Part shown: piece after piece, positions 17,104-22,981 of the stretch
How the letters are laid out: every line of letters begins with the position of its first letter
How positions within the stretch are numbered: the first letter of the stretch is position 1
Source of the DNA: a virus
Strand: one strand, 5' to 3'
DNA: 29,465 nt
IMG/VR virus record: IMGVR_UViG_3300025128_000219
Location: 1-29,465 of that record
Notes under the pieces: model-generated
Seen by the model: the letters and a program-made list of their open reading frames with translations, nothing else
Told to the model about the DNA's origin: nothing
Database searches by the model: none
Translations under genes and position numbers: made by a program

Positions 17104-17770
17104 TGGATTTCTCCTCCTTTGCATATAAGTTATTAAAAGTAATATTAGGATTCATATAACTATCATCTATTTCTGCTGAATGAATATACTGACTAGGTAC
17201 AAAATCTGGTGCTCCTTCTCCAGTCTCCCATAAAGCAGGGTTTGTTACTCTCACTCTATTATTAGGTAATGCTACAATATTACCTGTAAATTCACCAGCA
17301 TCTATCAACTCTAACACATGTGATTGTTTATGTTGTGCTGGATCATCAGATATATGACTATCAGTATAATCAACTGTAAACATATATCTACCTGTATAAA
17401 ACTCTCCATTTATTTTACAAAGCCAAGGACTAGAAGATGTTCTATCCATAACTATTACACTGTGATTTCTAGCAGAACAATCCCAAGGTTGTACAAAATG
17501 TGTTGGCATTTGATTAGGCCATTCTTCTAATGGTGTGTCAGCTACTAAAGCATTAATTGGCATCCTAGCCCACATTGCTCCACCAGATGTATTTTCTTTT
17601 TCATCACAACCTGTAAATACAATTTGAAAACTTAATGATCTGTCTGGTATTGTATTTACGGCTATTGCCATTGCATGTAAATATTCTCCGTGATATTGTT
17701 CATGATTATATGTAAACTCTTTACGCACCCAACATTTAAAATGAGGGATGTTTGATATTAAGTAGGACAT
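17078..17770 (-). CDS. Conserved marine-phage protein, probable virion component (230 aa)
   Basis: Strongly patterned protein: LISNIPHFKCWVRKEFTYNH, GEYLHAMAIAVNTIPDRSLS, GGAMWARMPINALV, VQPWDCSARNHSV, INGEFYTGRYMFTVDYTDS, DDPAQHKQSHVLELID, GNIVALPNNRVRVTNPALWE. I recall near-identical patterns in many marine phages, including cyanophages, always of unknown function. It has no signal peptide or membrane helix and looks mostly beta. It is the only large non-basic protein inside the basic-protein island, apart from its basic end (SNGKRKKQN). Its retention of many Trp/His/Cys positions suggests either a structural role with tight packing or an enzyme; a catalytic set is not evident. Confidence 0.85.
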   Translation of the reverse strand: MSYLISNIPHFKCWVRKEFTYNHEQYHGEYLHAMAIAVNTIPDRSLSFQIVFTGCDEKENTSGGAMWARMPINALVADTPLEEWPNQMPTHFVQPWDCSARNHSVIVMDRTSSSPWLCKINGEFYTGRYMFTVDYTDSHISDDPAQHKQSHVLELIDAGEFTGNIVALPNNRVRVTNPALWETGEGAPDFVPSQYIHSAEIDDSYMNPNITFNNLYAKEEKSNGKRKKQN

Positions 17771-17776
17771 TTTAGT

Positions 17777-18082
17777 TTAGCATCTCCATCTTCTTCTTGC
17801 TTGTCTCAAGCGGCTATTAGGATTCTTAGCTGCTTTTGGAAACTTCTTCATTTGCCCTGCTGACCTTGCACAGAAAGATTTACGTCTTGCTGCTCTTTTT
17901 GCTGTTCTAGGTTTTGATTCTGTTACGGCTGTTTTTAATTTAGAACCGGGATTCTTACGTCTATATGCAGCTACACCTTTAGCAGTCATACCTGCACCAG
18001 TTTTAGTAGGACGTTTATGACCACCTTTAATGGTCAATCCTTTCATACCTGTCCCTTTTCTTTTTCGTTTACGTACAGCCAT
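17777..18082 (-). CDS. Basic conserved viral protein (YRRKNPGSKLKTAVT / RRKSFCARSAGQ type)
   Basis: 101 aa with 35 Lys/Arg and one Glu. Diagnostic stretches are GGHKRPTKTGAGMTAKGVAA, YRRKNPGSKLKTAVT, RRKSFCARSAGQMKKFPKAA and a final NPNSRLRQARRRWRC. I recognise this as a short module found across marine phages and large algal viruses, often beside or fused to the YPSAYAN and CGR/YPKC modules encoded at 16108-16571; a DUF exists for it but I am not sure of the number. Two Cys (71 and 101) are present. The start has AAAGG six bases upstream. Role unknown; nucleic-acid binding is suggested by charge only. Confidence 0.85.
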   Translation of the reverse strand: MAVRKRKRKGTGMKGLTIKGGHKRPTKTGAGMTAKGVAAYRRKNPGSKLKTAVTESKPRTAKRAARRKSFCARSAGQMKKFPKAAKNPNSRLRQARRRWRC

Positions 18083-18083
18083 T

Positions 18084-18263
18084 CTATACCTTTACATAAG
18101 TATTTTTAAATTTCTTTACTAAAAATTCACACAAATCAGCCCAATACTTTTTCCATTCTTTTGTACACTCTTTACAATTACAATTTATTTTAAAATTATA
18201 ATCTCTTTTGTGAGGTCTAAGTCCACTATAATCTATTTTAGAACTATCTACTTTATAAGCCAT
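18084..18263 (-). CDS. 59-aa Cys-cluster protein
   Basis: Read by hand: ATG at 18263 overlapping the previous stop as TAATG, TAG at 18084-18086, one base before the next ATG. The middle has INCNCKECTKEWKKYW and a later ADLC, giving C28-x-C30-x2-C33 and C45. This spacing could bind one zinc ion. The start is weak in ribosome-binding sequence, so coupling with the upstream gene is likely. No family recognised. Composition is basic but less extreme than its neighbours. Confidence 0.7.
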   Translation of the reverse strand: MAYKVDSSKIDYSGLRPHKRDYNFKINCNCKECTKEWKKYWADLCEFLVKKFKNTYVKV

Positions 18264-19015
18264 TATATAAGTTTATTTGAATAAGTAGCATTACCAAAAC
18301 CTTTTACAGCTTGACCTACACCACGAACTTTACCTCCTATATTACGTTTTACTTTACCACCTACTTTACGTATTTCAAAACCACCCATATCCATAATCTC
18401 TTTTTCACTAGGTGGTACACCTCTAGAAGTAAGACCCATACGATCTGCTACATCTTGTCTAGCTGGTGCAAATTCACCTGTCTCTACAAGACGACTTTTA
18501 CCACCTTTACCGGGACGTACTCTTGCTTTGCCTTGAGCTACAAGACTACGCCTACGTGCAGGAGAAACATTTTCAGGAAGTTTAGCTTTAGATAGAAGTG
18601 GTCCTTGTTCTACCTCTTGTCCCTTTGGACCTGTCTTACGTCTACCAGCTAAAACATTAGAACCTAGTTCATCTACCATTGCATCTCGTTCTTGAGATTT
18701 AATTAAACGATTGAGTTCATTTTGTTCAGCCCTAGTTCTTTTTACTTTAGGAGCTTTTGGTTTTTGAGGTGCAGCTTCTTTGATAGCTGCTTTTAACTCA
18801 GCATCTGATTTCTTTTTTGCTTCTGTTAAAGATATACCTAATGCTTTTGCACCTTTTTTCTGAAGTTCAGTAGCAGCTTTTCTTCCACGAGCTTTTCTTT
18901 TTCTACCTCTTTTGGCTTTAGCTGCTTTTATTTCTTCTGGTGATTTACGTTCACTACGTCCAGATAAACTTGAAGCAGACTTTCCTCTTAAAACTTTAGA
19001 TAATTTTCTAGACAT
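18263..19015 (-). CDS. Basic protein with shared N-terminal tag and Gly-rich C-terminal motif (paralogue 1)
   Basis: 250 aa. Residues 2-34 (SRKLSKVLRGKSASSLSGRS, then ERKSPEEIKAAKA) match the start of the 343-aa protein at 19264-20295 closely, also at DNA level. The middle is Lys/Arg/Ala-rich and helical. The end carries MGGFEIRKVGGKVKRNIGG and KVRGVGQAVKGFGNATYSNK. The GGKVKRNIGG piece recurs in the 706-aa ejection-type protein. The repeated tags on otherwise different bodies suggest targeting or cleavage signals for virion assembly, but no function is known. Its stop overlaps the start of the 59-aa gene. Confidence 0.75.
   Translation of the reverse strand: MSRKLSKVLRGKSASSLSGRSERKSPEEIKAAKAKRGRKRKARGRKAATELQKKGAKALGISLTEAKKKSDAELKAAIKEAAPQKPKAPKVKRTRAEQNELNRLIKSQERDAMVDELGSNVLAGRRKTGPKGQEVEQGPLLSKAKLPENVSPARRRSLVAQGKARVRPGKGGKSRLVETGEFAPARQDVADRMGLTSRGVPPSEKEIMDMGGFEIRKVGGKVKRNIGGKVRGVGQAVKGFGNATYSNKLI
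18332..18364 (-). repeat. Gly-Gly-Lys motif repeat, copy in the basic protein gene
   Basis: Encodes VGGKVKRNIGG in the 250-aa basic protein; partner of 6981-7013. Confidence 0.5.
18944..19006 (-). repeat. Direct repeat encoding the N-terminal tag, copy 1
   Basis: 63 bases align without gaps to 20221-20283 with 57 identical positions by hand count; all six differences are transitions. It encodes the LRGKSxSSLSGRSERK tag of the 250-aa protein. The similarity fades on the downstream side, so it is the 5' end of the gene that was duplicated or conserved. Confidence 0.85.
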
Positions 19016-19017
19016 AG

Positions 19018-19194
19018 TTAGTTCTCCACTTTAAAAGCTTTACCTTGAGTATAATCTTCATCTACTACAACATCTTGAGGTGGTCCTTTTACATCTGGAC
19101 CTTTACGTGCAGCACCATAGCCTTGTCCAGTAGGTCTGCCTACAATATCATCTAAGTTATGTGGACGTTTAATTAGTGTATGAGGTCCAATCAT
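19018..19194 (-). CDS. 58-aa small hypothetical protein
   Basis: ATG at 19194 is preceded by GAGGAG at a good distance. The protein MIGPHTLIKRPHNLDDIVGR continues with PTGQGYGAARKGPDVKGPPQ and an acidic end (DVVVDEDYTQGKAFKVEN). It is mixed in charge, unlike its basic neighbours. The ATG shares bases with the TGA of the 26-aa frame upstream (ATGA). No family recognised and no structure predicted beyond a Gly/Pro-rich, probably extended middle. Confidence 0.7.
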   Translation of the reverse strand: MIGPHTLIKRPHNLDDIVGRPTGQGYGAARKGPDVKGPPQDVVVDEDYTQGKAFKVEN

Positions 19195-19271
19195 TTCTTT
19201 CTCCTCTTTTTCTTTTGTTTCTTTTTAGGGGGTTTAGTCACCTGTTGTTTAATACTTGATCTACTAATCAT
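19191..19271 (-). CDS. Possible 26-aa poly-basic micropeptide
   Basis: A frame MISRSSIKQQVTKPPKKKQK ending KKRRKK, with 13 Lys/Arg of 26 and no acidic residue. It begins inside the last codons of the 343-aa gene (8-base overlap) and ends in ATGA with the next gene. There is no clear ribosome site of its own, so translation would depend on reinitiation. The alternative is that this is only the leader carrying the purine-rich ribosome site of the 58-aa gene, which by itself yields Lys/Arg codons. I hold both as possible. Confidence 0.4.
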   Translation of the reverse strand: MISRSSIKQQVTKPPKKKQKKKRRKK

Positions 19272-20295
19272 CGTACATCATAGATACAATTTGACCACCT
19301 GTCATAGCAGCAACTATTCTACCGCCTTTTTTAGCTACAGCAAATCCCATATCTTTAGCTGCTTGTTTACCTTTTGGTCCTGAAGCTGCAAGTGCTCGTA
19401 CACCTTTTCCTTTATCACCTTGAGGTATAGCTTTACCTCCAGCTTGACGTTTTACTTGAGCAGTTTTGGCAGCAGTTTTAGTAGCACCTTTTTGTCCAAC
19501 AACACGTTTACGTCTACCTACTTTACTGTTTCCTTTTTTAGTCCTGTCCTTTTGTTCTTCTTTTATTGCTTGACTTTCTAATTGTTTATCTGTCATATTC
19601 TCTTGTCGGTTACGAGCAGCTACATTTCTTTTAAAAGCTTCTTCTTGTTCTTTAGTTGGATTTCCAATAACTTCTCCAGTTCCAGTATCTATACTACCAC
19701 TTCGTTTATTAGAAGGAGTTTCTGGTTTTTCACCAAAAGTTATTTTAGCTAAATTAGCTTGTCTTGCTTTAGTTCCTTTTGCTGCTAAACCTTTAGAAAT
19801 ATTTTGTCTACGTTTATTTTCAGCTTGTGCGCTCAACTCATCTAGTCTTTTAAGCTCTGCTAATTCTTTTTTAGTTGCTGTATTATTTCTTTTTTTTGCC
19901 TCTAATTCTACTACTCTTTTAGCACGTTTTCTTCCACCTTTACTCACTGGCGCAACAAAACCGGGTTGTTCTTTTGCAGATACACCTCCCGGTCCTATTT
20001 GTCTTCCTCCAGTAGAAACTTTCTCACCTTGTGTTCCTACCTGACGTGAAATTTTAGCAGATCTATTTGTTACAGGATCACCAGATGCTCCCTCTTTTAC
20101 TTCATAATTTTTTCTAAATCGCACACTGGTTGGTTTTTTTGATTTTTTAGCTTTTGCTGCTTTTGCTGCTGCTTTTTTGTTAGCAGCGATAGCTTTAGCT
20201 TTTCTTATTTCTGCTGGTGTTTTACGTTCGCTGCGTCCAGATAAACTTGAGGTAGACTTTCCTCTTAAAGTTTTAGATAATTTTTGTCTAGCCAT
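19264..20295 (-). CDS. Basic protein with shared N-terminal tag and Gly-Gly-Arg C-terminus (paralogue 2)
   Basis: 343 aa. The start (RQKLSKTLRGKSTSSLSGRS, ERKTPAEIRKAKA) is the same tag as in the 250-aa protein. It is followed by a poly-Ala/Lys helix (AIAANKKAAAKAAKAKKSKK), several low-complexity basic stretches including a charged helix (KRAKRVVELEAKKRNNTATK), and a C-terminal tail KKGGRIVAAMTGGQIVSMMY ending DD. Histone H1-like composition (Lys/Ala/Gly) suggests DNA contact. No enzyme motif. It lies between the first neck adaptor and the small-gene cluster, two bases after the adaptor stop. Confidence 0.75.
   Translation of the reverse strand: MARQKLSKTLRGKSTSSLSGRSERKTPAEIRKAKAIAANKKAAAKAAKAKKSKKPTSVRFRKNYEVKEGASGDPVTNRSAKISRQVGTQGEKVSTGGRQIGPGGVSAKEQPGFVAPVSKGGRKRAKRVVELEAKKRNNTATKKELAELKRLDELSAQAENKRRQNISKGLAAKGTKARQANLAKITFGEKPETPSNKRSGSIDTGTGEVIGNPTKEQEEAFKRNVAARNRQENMTDKQLESQAIKEEQKDRTKKGNSKVGRRKRVVGQKGATKTAAKTAQVKRQAGGKAIPQGDKGKGVRALAASGPKGKQAAKDMGFAVAKKGGRIVAAMTGGQIVSMMYDD
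20221..20283 (-). repeat. Direct repeat encoding the N-terminal tag, copy 2
   Basis: Partner of 18944-19006, at the start of the 343-aa basic protein gene. The two copies are about 1.28 kb apart in the same orientation, so homologous recombination between them could delete the intervening genes. Confidence 0.85.
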
Positions 20296-20297
20296 AA

Positions 20298-20978
20298 TTA
20301 GGGTGCTCCTGTTTGAATTGTATTTGGCCCACCAGCAGGAGAAGCAGCAACTGCCATATCATCCTGTCTAGTTCTTCTAGCCTGATTACGTAGTGCTTGA
20401 ACTTGATCAACATATTGTTGAGTCCAATATTGTAGATTATTCCAATCTTTATTAAACATTGTAGCTTCCATCAAAGAAGCATAAAATAAAGCATTATAAC
20501 AATATTCACTAAAATAATTAGTTGTTGTTACACTTGTTCCTGTAGCAGATGCTAAAGGTAATGGTTGAGATTGTGTTTGTATTTCTGTTGTTATAGCTGA
20601 TGTAGGAGTAGGAACTATTTTTAATGTAAGATTATCTTTTCTAGAATAGTACCGTGGTGTGCCAGTAGAAGCACTAACAGGCCAATAGTCCTTGACATAT
20701 TCAAAAGTACGTGGTAATAAATTAGTAACAGTAGTTCCAGTGCTAACTATATAGTTTACATTACGAACTATACGTACACGATCATTAAGAGTTACTGCAC
20801 CAGCATTACCAGCAGATACAGAAACATTTGTAAATTCATCTAATCCAAAATCATCAAGATCTTTTACAAGACGAAACTCTGCTCGTTGTATAAAACCAGT
20901 AATAGCACTGGTGAACTCAGTGCCATCATTTTCAGAAGTCTCTTGGATGTCTGATTTTAGTTGAGCAAAATTAGGCAT
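20298..20978 (-). CDS. Head-to-tail adaptor, gp4/SU10-like (first of two)
   Basis: 226 aa. Helical opening (FAQLKSDIQETSENDGTEFT; ITGFIQRAEFRLVKDLDDFG), then beta strands (NVSVSAGNAGAVTLNDRVRI, VRNVNYI), RPRTFEYVKDYW-like LLPRTFEYVKDYWP, YYSRKDNLTLKIVP, and a C-terminal helix pair (YCYNALFYASLMEATMFNKD). This layout is that of adaptor proteins sitting below the portal in short-tailed phages. A second protein of similar plan is at 15434-16108, separated by the basic-protein island. Pattern-based, without alignment. Confidence 0.7.
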   Translation of the reverse strand: MPNFAQLKSDIQETSENDGTEFTSAITGFIQRAEFRLVKDLDDFGLDEFTNVSVSAGNAGAVTLNDRVRIVRNVNYIVSTGTTVTNLLPRTFEYVKDYWPVSASTGTPRYYSRKDNLTLKIVPTPTSAITTEIQTQSQPLPLASATGTSVTTTNYFSEYCYNALFYASLMEATMFNKDWNNLQYWTQQYVDQVQALRNQARRTRQDDMAVAASPAGGPNTIQTGAP

Positions 20979-20979
20979 A

Positions 20980-21342
20980 CTAACCTACATATAATGTAAT
21001 GGTAGGAGCATTAACTCCTGATACAGAAACACTTACAATACCATGTATAGGAACACCCATATCACCTATGTACATATCATTTGAATCTGTAGCACCTACA
21101 CGATAATGAATAGCATTACCTTTTGCTGTTTTATTTGTAATTTGTTTACTACCTGATATTGCAATTTCACCTGCAACAGTAGAAAAAGTATGTATAGCAA
21201 CAACACGATTAACTGTAGGTACAGGATTAGAACCAGTTCCATCACCACCTAATGTTACTGTTGGTGCATCTACAAATCTAAATCCTGTTATAATTGCACC
21301 GTCACTGCTTACGTTATGTGCTACTTTAATATTTGAAGCCAT
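20980..21342 (-). CDS. Small beta-rich protein, possible capsid decoration
   Basis: 120 aa, almost entirely beta-type (VAHNVSSDGAIITGFRFVD, TVNRVVAIHTFSTVAGEIAI, IHYRVGATDSNDMYIGDMGV, PIHGIVSVSVSG). It directly follows the major capsid gene and precedes an adaptor gene. Size and fold would suit a decoration protein or a small head-completion protein. No family recognised. Its ribosome site (GGAG) lies downstream of the hairpin at 21367-21389, so its expression relative to the capsid gene may be tuned by that structure. Confidence 0.6.
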   Translation of the reverse strand: MASNIKVAHNVSSDGAIITGFRFVDAPTVTLGGDGTGSNPVPTVNRVVAIHTFSTVAGEIAISGSKQITNKTAKGNAIHYRVGATDSNDMYIGDMGVPIHGIVSVSVSGVNAPTITLYVG

Positions 21343-21366
21343 TTATATTCTCCATGTAATAAAGGA

Positions 21367-21389
21367 GGAGGTGACATAGTGCCACCCCC
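21367..21389 (-). terminator. Hairpin after the major capsid gene, weak terminator or attenuator
   Basis: On the minus-strand transcript GGGGGUG (from 21383-21389) can pair with CACCUCC (from 21367-21373) around a 9-nt loop, giving seven pairs including one G-U. It lies 10 bases after the capsid stop and is followed by UCCUUUAUUAC, a poor U-run. It could act as a partial terminator or a 3'-end stabiliser that sets the capsid mRNA level above that of downstream genes. Confidence 0.45.
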
Positions 21390-21398
21390 TCGCTCTTA

Positions 21399-22319
21399 TT
21401 AAGAACCAGCACTTCCAAAGAAGCCACGCCAATCAGATACACCAAAGCTATATCGCTCTCGTGCCTTAAAGCGTAAGTTACCAGTATCAAAATCCGGCTC
21501 CATTTTTGTTTGAAGTGGAGAACGAACAAACATTTTTGTACCATTAGGTACATCAGTTTTAAAGAAGTACGAGTTTGTATCCGTAAATCTACGATTGATA
21601 AAGTAACCTTCTGGAATCATGCCCAAGTGACGAGTAGCGTTTATAGCATTCGTATTTGGGTTTGCACCAGCAGCACTCGTTTGAGTATTACCGGGGCTTG
21701 CCAAGATACGATCTGCAATCGCCCAAGTTTCAACAGGAACATGAAGTGAAATACAACTTGCACCTATAAGTATTCCACGATCATCTTTGATCTTTTGAAT
21801 ACTGGTAAGTGCTGTTTCAATAGTTGCTTCCGTAAGATCAGCCGCTGCAAGAAGGTTAGACTGATTACCATCAGAGATTGTGGGGTGTGCGGCAGAAAAG
21901 AACGCAGCACCATCACCAATGGTGTCAGAAAAACCGTTATTGAAAAGATTAGCAGCTTTCACTTGTTTGGTATTTGCCATTGCACGAGCAAGGCCACGAG
22001 CACGAAGCTTGGCAAACGAATCATATAGATTGTCTTCCATTGCTTCTTCTGTAACAGCGAAGGCAAGAGCTACAGTCTCGTGTGTATAACGAGCCGTGAA
22101 GCTTTCTTGTGCATTGTCAAAACTGACAGTTGCACCTTCACCCTTTACAGGGGCAGTACCAAAACCAGTGAAGAGCACTTCCTCTTCAAAAGCACGATCT
22201 GAGTTTTCAGTTTCATAGAGAGGTGCGTGTTCATCGTTTACCTCTCCATACTCCATCCCGAATACAGCATTTAGACCCGGAAGGAGTTGTTTGCTAATAC
22301 TAGCTCTATTAATAGCCAT
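21399..22319 (-). CDS. Major capsid protein
   Basis: 306 aa. Recognisable elements: NRASISKQLLPGLNAVFGME, a long charged stretch, ARYTHETVALAFAVTEEAME, DNLYDSFAKLRARGLARAM, FFSAAHPTISDGNQSNLLAA, LHVPVETWAIADRILASPGN, TDTNSYFFKTDVPNGTKMFV, RFKARERYSFGVSDWRGFFG. This is the pattern of HK97-fold capsid proteins of the Mu gpT-like/marine podovirus type. It sits after the scaffold and decoration-type genes as expected. An optimal ribosome site (AAGGAGGG, 6 bases before ATG) signals strong translation. Its G+C is higher than most of the window (27/60 and 30/60 on two sampled lines), consistent with codon choice for high expression or with a different history. Confidence 0.88.
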   Translation of the reverse strand: MAINRASISKQLLPGLNAVFGMEYGEVNDEHAPLYETENSDRAFEEEVLFTGFGTAPVKGEGATVSFDNAQESFTARYTHETVALAFAVTEEAMEDNLYDSFAKLRARGLARAMANTKQVKAANLFNNGFSDTIGDGAAFFSAAHPTISDGNQSNLLAAADLTEATIETALTSIQKIKDDRGILIGASCISLHVPVETWAIADRILASPGNTQTSAAGANPNTNAINATRHLGMIPEGYFINRRFTDTNSYFFKTDVPNGTKMFVRSPLQTKMEPDFDTGNLRFKARERYSFGVSDWRGFFGSAGS

Positions 22320-22325
22320 AATAAA

Positions 22326-22333
22326 CCCTCCTT
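22326..22333 (-). promoter_or_regulatory. Near-perfect ribosome-binding site of the capsid gene
   Basis: AAGGAGGG on the minus strand lies six bases before the capsid ATG at 22319. It is the best-matching Shine-Dalgarno sequence among the large genes here and fits the need for hundreds of capsid copies. Confidence 0.85.
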
Positions 22334-22334
22334 A

Positions 22335-22949
22335 TTAAGCACTTGATGCCGTAGCAGTTACAAAACGATCACGGTGATGGTTCAACCAAACTTCAAGAAT
22401 TGGTTTTGCATCATCGCTACCTTCATCTGGGAACTTAGCTCGTCCAATGGCACGAACAGCAGCAGCAGATTCAACACCAGATGCACCATCAAGGTAATAG
22501 CTGGATTGACCTGTTGTCGTGCTACCACTAGAAGCTGTTGAGCTAACGGTCACATTGTAGTTTTTAACAATTAGCAACTCAGCCGCAGAAACGGTAAGAG
22601 ATGCTTGAATGTAATAAGTCTGATCAGGATCAGTTATTACAAAAAATTTAATGTCCGTGGCTGAAACCGTACCCGGCCAAAAACGTGAGAACTTTTGTTC
22701 TCCATTTTCAACATACTGACAACCCATGAAAACCCCTGAAGGTTTTAGAGTTGCAGCAATAAATGGTGATATAGTAGCAAAGTTAGCACCCGGTAAAACC
22801 ACTGGATCACCAGTAAAGATTTTATTTGTGGGGCTACCTGTCATACCAGTTGAGGTAATCTCAATGGTATCAGTGACAGCTTCACTATTATAGTTACCAC
22901 CTTTTTTACGAGCAGGAATGAAACCACGAAATGCTGCGGTACTAGACAT
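22335..22949 (-). CDS. Capsid-associated protein, probable decoration or stabilisation protein
   Basis: 204 aa, mostly beta. Opens SSTAAFRGFIPARKKGGNYN, then DTIEITSTGMTGSPTNKIFT, GDPVVLPGANFATISPFIAA, GVFMGCQYVENGEQKFSRFW, ADIKFFVITDPDQTYYIQAS-like TDIKFFVITDPDQTYYIQAS, a Ser/Thr/Gly-rich linker (VSSTASSGSTTTGQSSYYLD) and KPILEVWLNHHRDRF. It directly precedes the capsid gene, with a good ribosome site (AAGGAGA). I recall such proteins just upstream of the capsid gene in marine phages. Exact role (decoration, head fibre base, minor capsid) is inferred from position. Confidence 0.7.
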   Translation of the reverse strand: MSSTAAFRGFIPARKKGGNYNSEAVTDTIEITSTGMTGSPTNKIFTGDPVVLPGANFATISPFIAATLKPSGVFMGCQYVENGEQKFSRFWPGTVSATDIKFFVITDPDQTYYIQASLTVSAAELLIVKNYNVTVSSTASSGSTTTGQSSYYLDGASGVESAAAVRAIGRAKFPDEGSDDAKPILEVWLNHHRDRFVTATASSA

Positions 22950-22981
22950 GTTTCATTCTCCTTAATTAAATATAAAGACAG

